Shown: piece by piece, positions 61,601 through 64,000 of the stretch | Position numbering within the stretch: position 1 is the first letter of the stretch | How the letters are laid out: each line of letters begins with the position of its first letter | Assembly: GCF_001669775.1 (NCBI RefSeq) | Contig: NZ_LXWK01000016.1 | Coordinates: 62,001 to 126,000 of the forward strand | Length of the DNA: 64,000 bases | Source: Rheinheimera sp. SA_1 | GTDB taxonomy: Bacteria; Pseudomonadota; Gammaproteobacteria; Enterobacterales; Alteromonadaceae | Reading direction: 5' to 3' | Translations under genes and position numbers: made by a program | The notes under the pieces: model-generated | Told to the model about the DNA's origin: nothing | The model's database searches: none | Seen by the model: only the letters and a program-made list of their open reading frames with translations

Positions 61601-64000
61601 ATGAAACCTACATTATCAAACGCAACGGTTGCTGTGGCAGCGTTGCCTACTGCTGCAGAATTAAAAGATAGAATTATCCGCCATTTACACGGTACTTTGG
61701 GCACTGACGTCAATAAAGCCAGCCCTCAGGCCTGGTGGCGAGCAACCTGTGCTTCCATCAATGAATATGTGTTTGACGGCCTGCGCAACACTCAGCGCAC
61801 GCACTATCAGCAAAATACCCGCGCCGTGCATTATTTCAGCCTGGAATATTTGATGGGCCGGTTATTCAGCAATAATCTGCACAATCTCGGTTGTTATGAC
61901 GCTGCCAAACAAGCGCTGGCCGAACTTGGCATGGACATCGCTGATTTAGAAGAACAAGAAGAAGACATGGCGCTTGGCAACGGCGGTTTAGGCCGGCTGG
62001 CAGCCTGTTTTATCGACTCTTTAGCCACATTAAATTACCCGGCCATCGGTTATGGTATTCACTACGAACATGGCCTGTTTAAGCAAGAATTCCAACATGG
62101 TTTCCAAATTGAACGCCCGGATAGCTGGCGTGAATACGGCAATCCATGGGAAATTTGTCGGCCGGAATCGGCGCAGGAAATTTCGGTCTACGGTTATGTC
62201 GAAACTGTGTACGACCTGCAAGGCAAAATGAAAAAGGTTTGGCACCCGGGTCGCATCATCAAAGCTGTACCTTGGGATATCCCGGTTGTGGGTTACAACG
62301 GTAGTTCAGTTAACGTGTTACGTTTATGGGAAAGTCGCGCCAGTGATTTTTTCAACTGGGACGTGTTTAACTCCGGCGGTTATGTTGACGCGGCTCGCGA
62401 AAACATCGAAGCCGAAACCATTTCCAAAGTACTGTACCCGAATGACGATACCGATGCCGGTAAAGAACTACGGTTGATCCAGCAATATTTCTTCTGCTCG
62501 AGTTCACTGAAAGACATTATCCGCCGTTACAAACGCGCGCATGGTGATGACTGGAGTTTCTTCGCCAAACAAGTGGTGATCCAGCTTAACGATACCCACC
62601 CGGCGGTTGCTATTCCTGAGCTGATGCGGGTACTGGTTGATCGTGCAGAAATGAACTGGGAAGACGCCTGGAATATTTGTCAGCATGTGTTTGCCTACAC
62701 CAACCACACCCTACTGCCAGAAGCGCTGGAGCGTTGGCCGGTCCGGTTATTTGAAAAAGTATTACCGCGTCACATCGAAATTATTTATGAAATCAACCGT
62801 CGGTTCTTAGTTGAACAGGTTGATGTGCGTTGGCCTGGTGATGTCGACAAAAAACGTAAACTGTCGATTATCGAAGAAGGCCATGAACCGATGGTGCGGA
62901 TGGGGCATTTGTCGGTGGTCGGTTCTTTCCGGGTCAATGGTGTGGCAGAAGTGCATTCAGCTTTGGTCAAATCGGATTTATTCCCGGAAATGGTCGCGTT
63001 ATGGCCGGATAAGTTCACCAATATCACCAATGGCGTGACCCCACGTCGCTGGTTAAAGGCTTGTAATAAACGTCTGTCGAAGTTGCTCGATAACACCATC
63101 GGCAGCGATTGGCCAACTGATTTAACCAAATTATCGGCGCTGCAAGCGCACGCAGACAGTCCTGCGATGCAAGATGCCTTTATGGCGATTAAACAGCAAA
63201 ACAAAGCTGATTTAGCCGAAGTGGTGAAAAACCTGACTGGTATCGCGATTGACCCGCATGCGCTGTTTGACGTCCAGATTAAACGTCTGCATGAATACAA
63301 ACGTCAGCATCTGAATTTATTGCATATTCTGGCGTTGTATCGCCGTATTTTACAGGATCCGGATTACGACATGGTGCCACGGGTGTTCTTCTTTGGTGCC
63401 AAAGCGGCGCCTGGCTATAAACTTGCGAAAGATATTATCTACGCCATTAATAAAATTGCCGACAAGATCAACCACGATAAACGGGTGAAAAACCGGATTA
63501 AAGTGGTGTTTATGCCGAACTACCGGGTGAGCCTTGCTGAGAAAATGATCCCGGCAGCGGACGTTTCCGAGCAAATTTCAACCGCAGGTAAAGAAGCCAG
63601 CGGTACCGGCAATATGAAGCTGGCGCTGAATGGTGCTATCACTGTCGGTACTATGGATGGTGCCAATATTGAAATCGCCGAAGAAGTAGGCGCCGATAAT
63701 ATTGCGATCTTTGGTTTGTCAGTCGATGAAGTAAAAGCCCTGTATGCCAAAGGCTACGATAGTCGTGATTACTACTACAACAATCCGGAATTAAAAGCGA
63801 TTTTGGATTGGTTGGAAACGGACTATTTCACTCCGGGTAAACCAGGCGAGCTGGCAGCGATCAAACGTAGCCTCATTGAAGGCGGTGACCATTATCTGGT
63901 GATGGCAGACTTTGCTTCTTATGTCAAAGCGCAGGAAACTATCGATGGCTGGTACCGCGATAAAGCGGGCTGGGCGAAAAAAGCAATTTTAAACACCGCC
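61601..64000 (+). CDS. glgP: Glycogen/alpha-glucan phosphorylase (cut by window edge)
   Basis: 800 codons are visible, running off the right edge; the family is about 815-840 residues. It starts [20 protein letters not shown], with GGAAATGG as ribosome binding site. Conserved blocks include [32 protein letters not shown], the [12 protein letters not shown] region and the pyridoxal-phosphate lysine in [15 protein letters not shown] (about 667-681). It releases glucose 1-phosphate from glycogen, which Pgm then converts; pgm is the neighbour upstream and GlgX in this window handles the limit branches. A HexR-like box precedes the gene. Confidence 0.95.
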   Translation, partial: MKPTLSNATVAVAALPTAAELKDRIIRHLHGTLGTDVNKASPQAWWRATCASINEYVFDGLRNTQRTHYQQNTRAVHYFSLEYLMGRLFSNNLHNLGCYDAAKQALAELGMDIADLEEQEEDMALGNGGLGRLAACFIDSLATLNYPAIGYGIHYEHGLFKQEFQHGFQIERPDSWREYGNPWEICRPESAQEISVYGYVETVYDLQGKMKKVWHPGRIIKAVPWDIPVVGYNGSSVNVLRLWESRASDFFNWDVFNSGGYVDAARENIEAETISKVLYPNDDTDAGKELRLIQQYFFCSSSLKDIIRRYKRAHGDDWSFFAKQVVIQLNDTHPAVAIPELMRVLVDRAEMNWEDAWNICQHVFAYTNHTLLPEALERWPVRLFEKVLPRHIEIIYEINRRFLVEQVDVRWPGDVDKKRKLSIIEEGHEPMVRMGHLSVVGSFRVNGVAEVHSALVKSDLFPEMVALWPDKFTNITNGVTPRRWLKACNKRLSKLLDNTIGSDWPTDLTKLSALQAHADSPAMQDAFMAIKQQNKADLAEVVKNLTGIAIDPHALFDVQIKRLHEYKRQHLNLLHILALYRRILQDPDYDMVPRVFFFGAKAAPGYKLAKDIIYAINKIADKINHDKRVKNRIKVVFMPNYRVSLAEKMIPAADVSEQISTAGKEASGTGNMKLALNGAITVGTMDGANIEIAEEVGADNIAIFGLSVDEVKALYAKGYDSRDYYYNNPELKAILDWLETDYFTPGKPGELAAIKRSLIEGGDHYLVMADFASYVKAQETIDGWYRDKAGWAKKAILNTA

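Noticed and set aside
1-64000. CRISPR arrays, rRNA genes, prophage or insertion sequences with transposases
   Set aside because: No regularly spaced direct repeats, no rRNA-like sequence and no transposase, integrase or phage structural gene were seen in the window.

Overview
The window looks like a chromosomal segment of a marine or freshwater gammaproteobacterium of the Alteromonadales/Chromatiaceae type (Rheinheimera, Alishewanella or Arsukibacterium would fit). This is judged from protein similarity recalled from memory and from gene order: uspE-fnr-cco, uvrY-uvrC-pgsA-tRNA, fur...fldA-ybfE-ybfF-seqA-pgm, and an Escherichia coli-like set ansA, yeaC, msrB, gapA, yeaD. No database search was possible.

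Layout. 1-8.3 kb (minus strand): 5' end of uspE, the oxygen sensor fnr, and the cbb3 oxidase operon ccoNOQP with its assembly genes ccoH, ccoI and ccoS and a TauE/SafE-like membrane protein. 8.6-11.2 kb: a small lipoprotein, a YeaD-type mutarotase and gapA. A 264-bp structured element with terminal inverted repeats follows. 11.5-19.8 kb (plus): malQ, glgB, glgX and gnd. 19.9-28.7 kb: msrB, a DUF2989 lipoprotein, a long GAPDH, an M14 carboxypeptidase, a zinc-ribbon membrane protein, yeaC, a DUF349 protein and ansA. 29.0-42.9 kb: an accessory polymorphic-toxin locus. 43-47 kb: tRNA-Ser, uvrY, uvrC, pgsA and a tRNA cluster (Gly, Cys, Leu, Gly), then palindromic repeats. 47.4-55.8 kb: a small membrane protein, a DASS transporter, an aldo/keto reductase, an acid phosphatase, and the electron-transfer flavoprotein set (ETF-QO, etfB, etfA). 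55.9-64 kb: fur, a DUF4442 protein, fldA, ybfE, a DUF2788 protein, ybfF, seqA, pgm and the 5' part of glgP, which runs off the right edge.

The most unusual part is 29-42.9 kb. A 3484-residue protein with a Sec-type signal peptide joins four hemolysin-associated repeats, four Lcl/DUF1566 segments, a CAP domain, an Ig-like domain, YD/RHS repeats, an RHS core and a C-terminal domain with the layout of a permuted papain-like enzyme. It is followed by a membrane-anchored candidate immunity protein. Next comes a displaced copy of about 1.58 kb of the RHS region carrying a different C-terminal tip and its own candidate immunity gene. Last is a third, 454-bp RHS fragment with an internal stop and no tip. 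This is the structure expected when toxin tips are exchanged by recombination through the conserved RHS core.

Central carbon metabolism is the other theme: glycogen synthesis and breakdown (glgB, glgX, malQ, glgP, pgm), two GAPDHs and gnd. HexR-like boxes lie upstream of gapA and glgP, with a weaker one before the second GAPDH. Two LiuR-like palindromes lie between the divergent ETF genes, and an FNR-like box lies before uspE. Two copies of a near-perfect hairpin repeat sit exactly at convergent gene ends.
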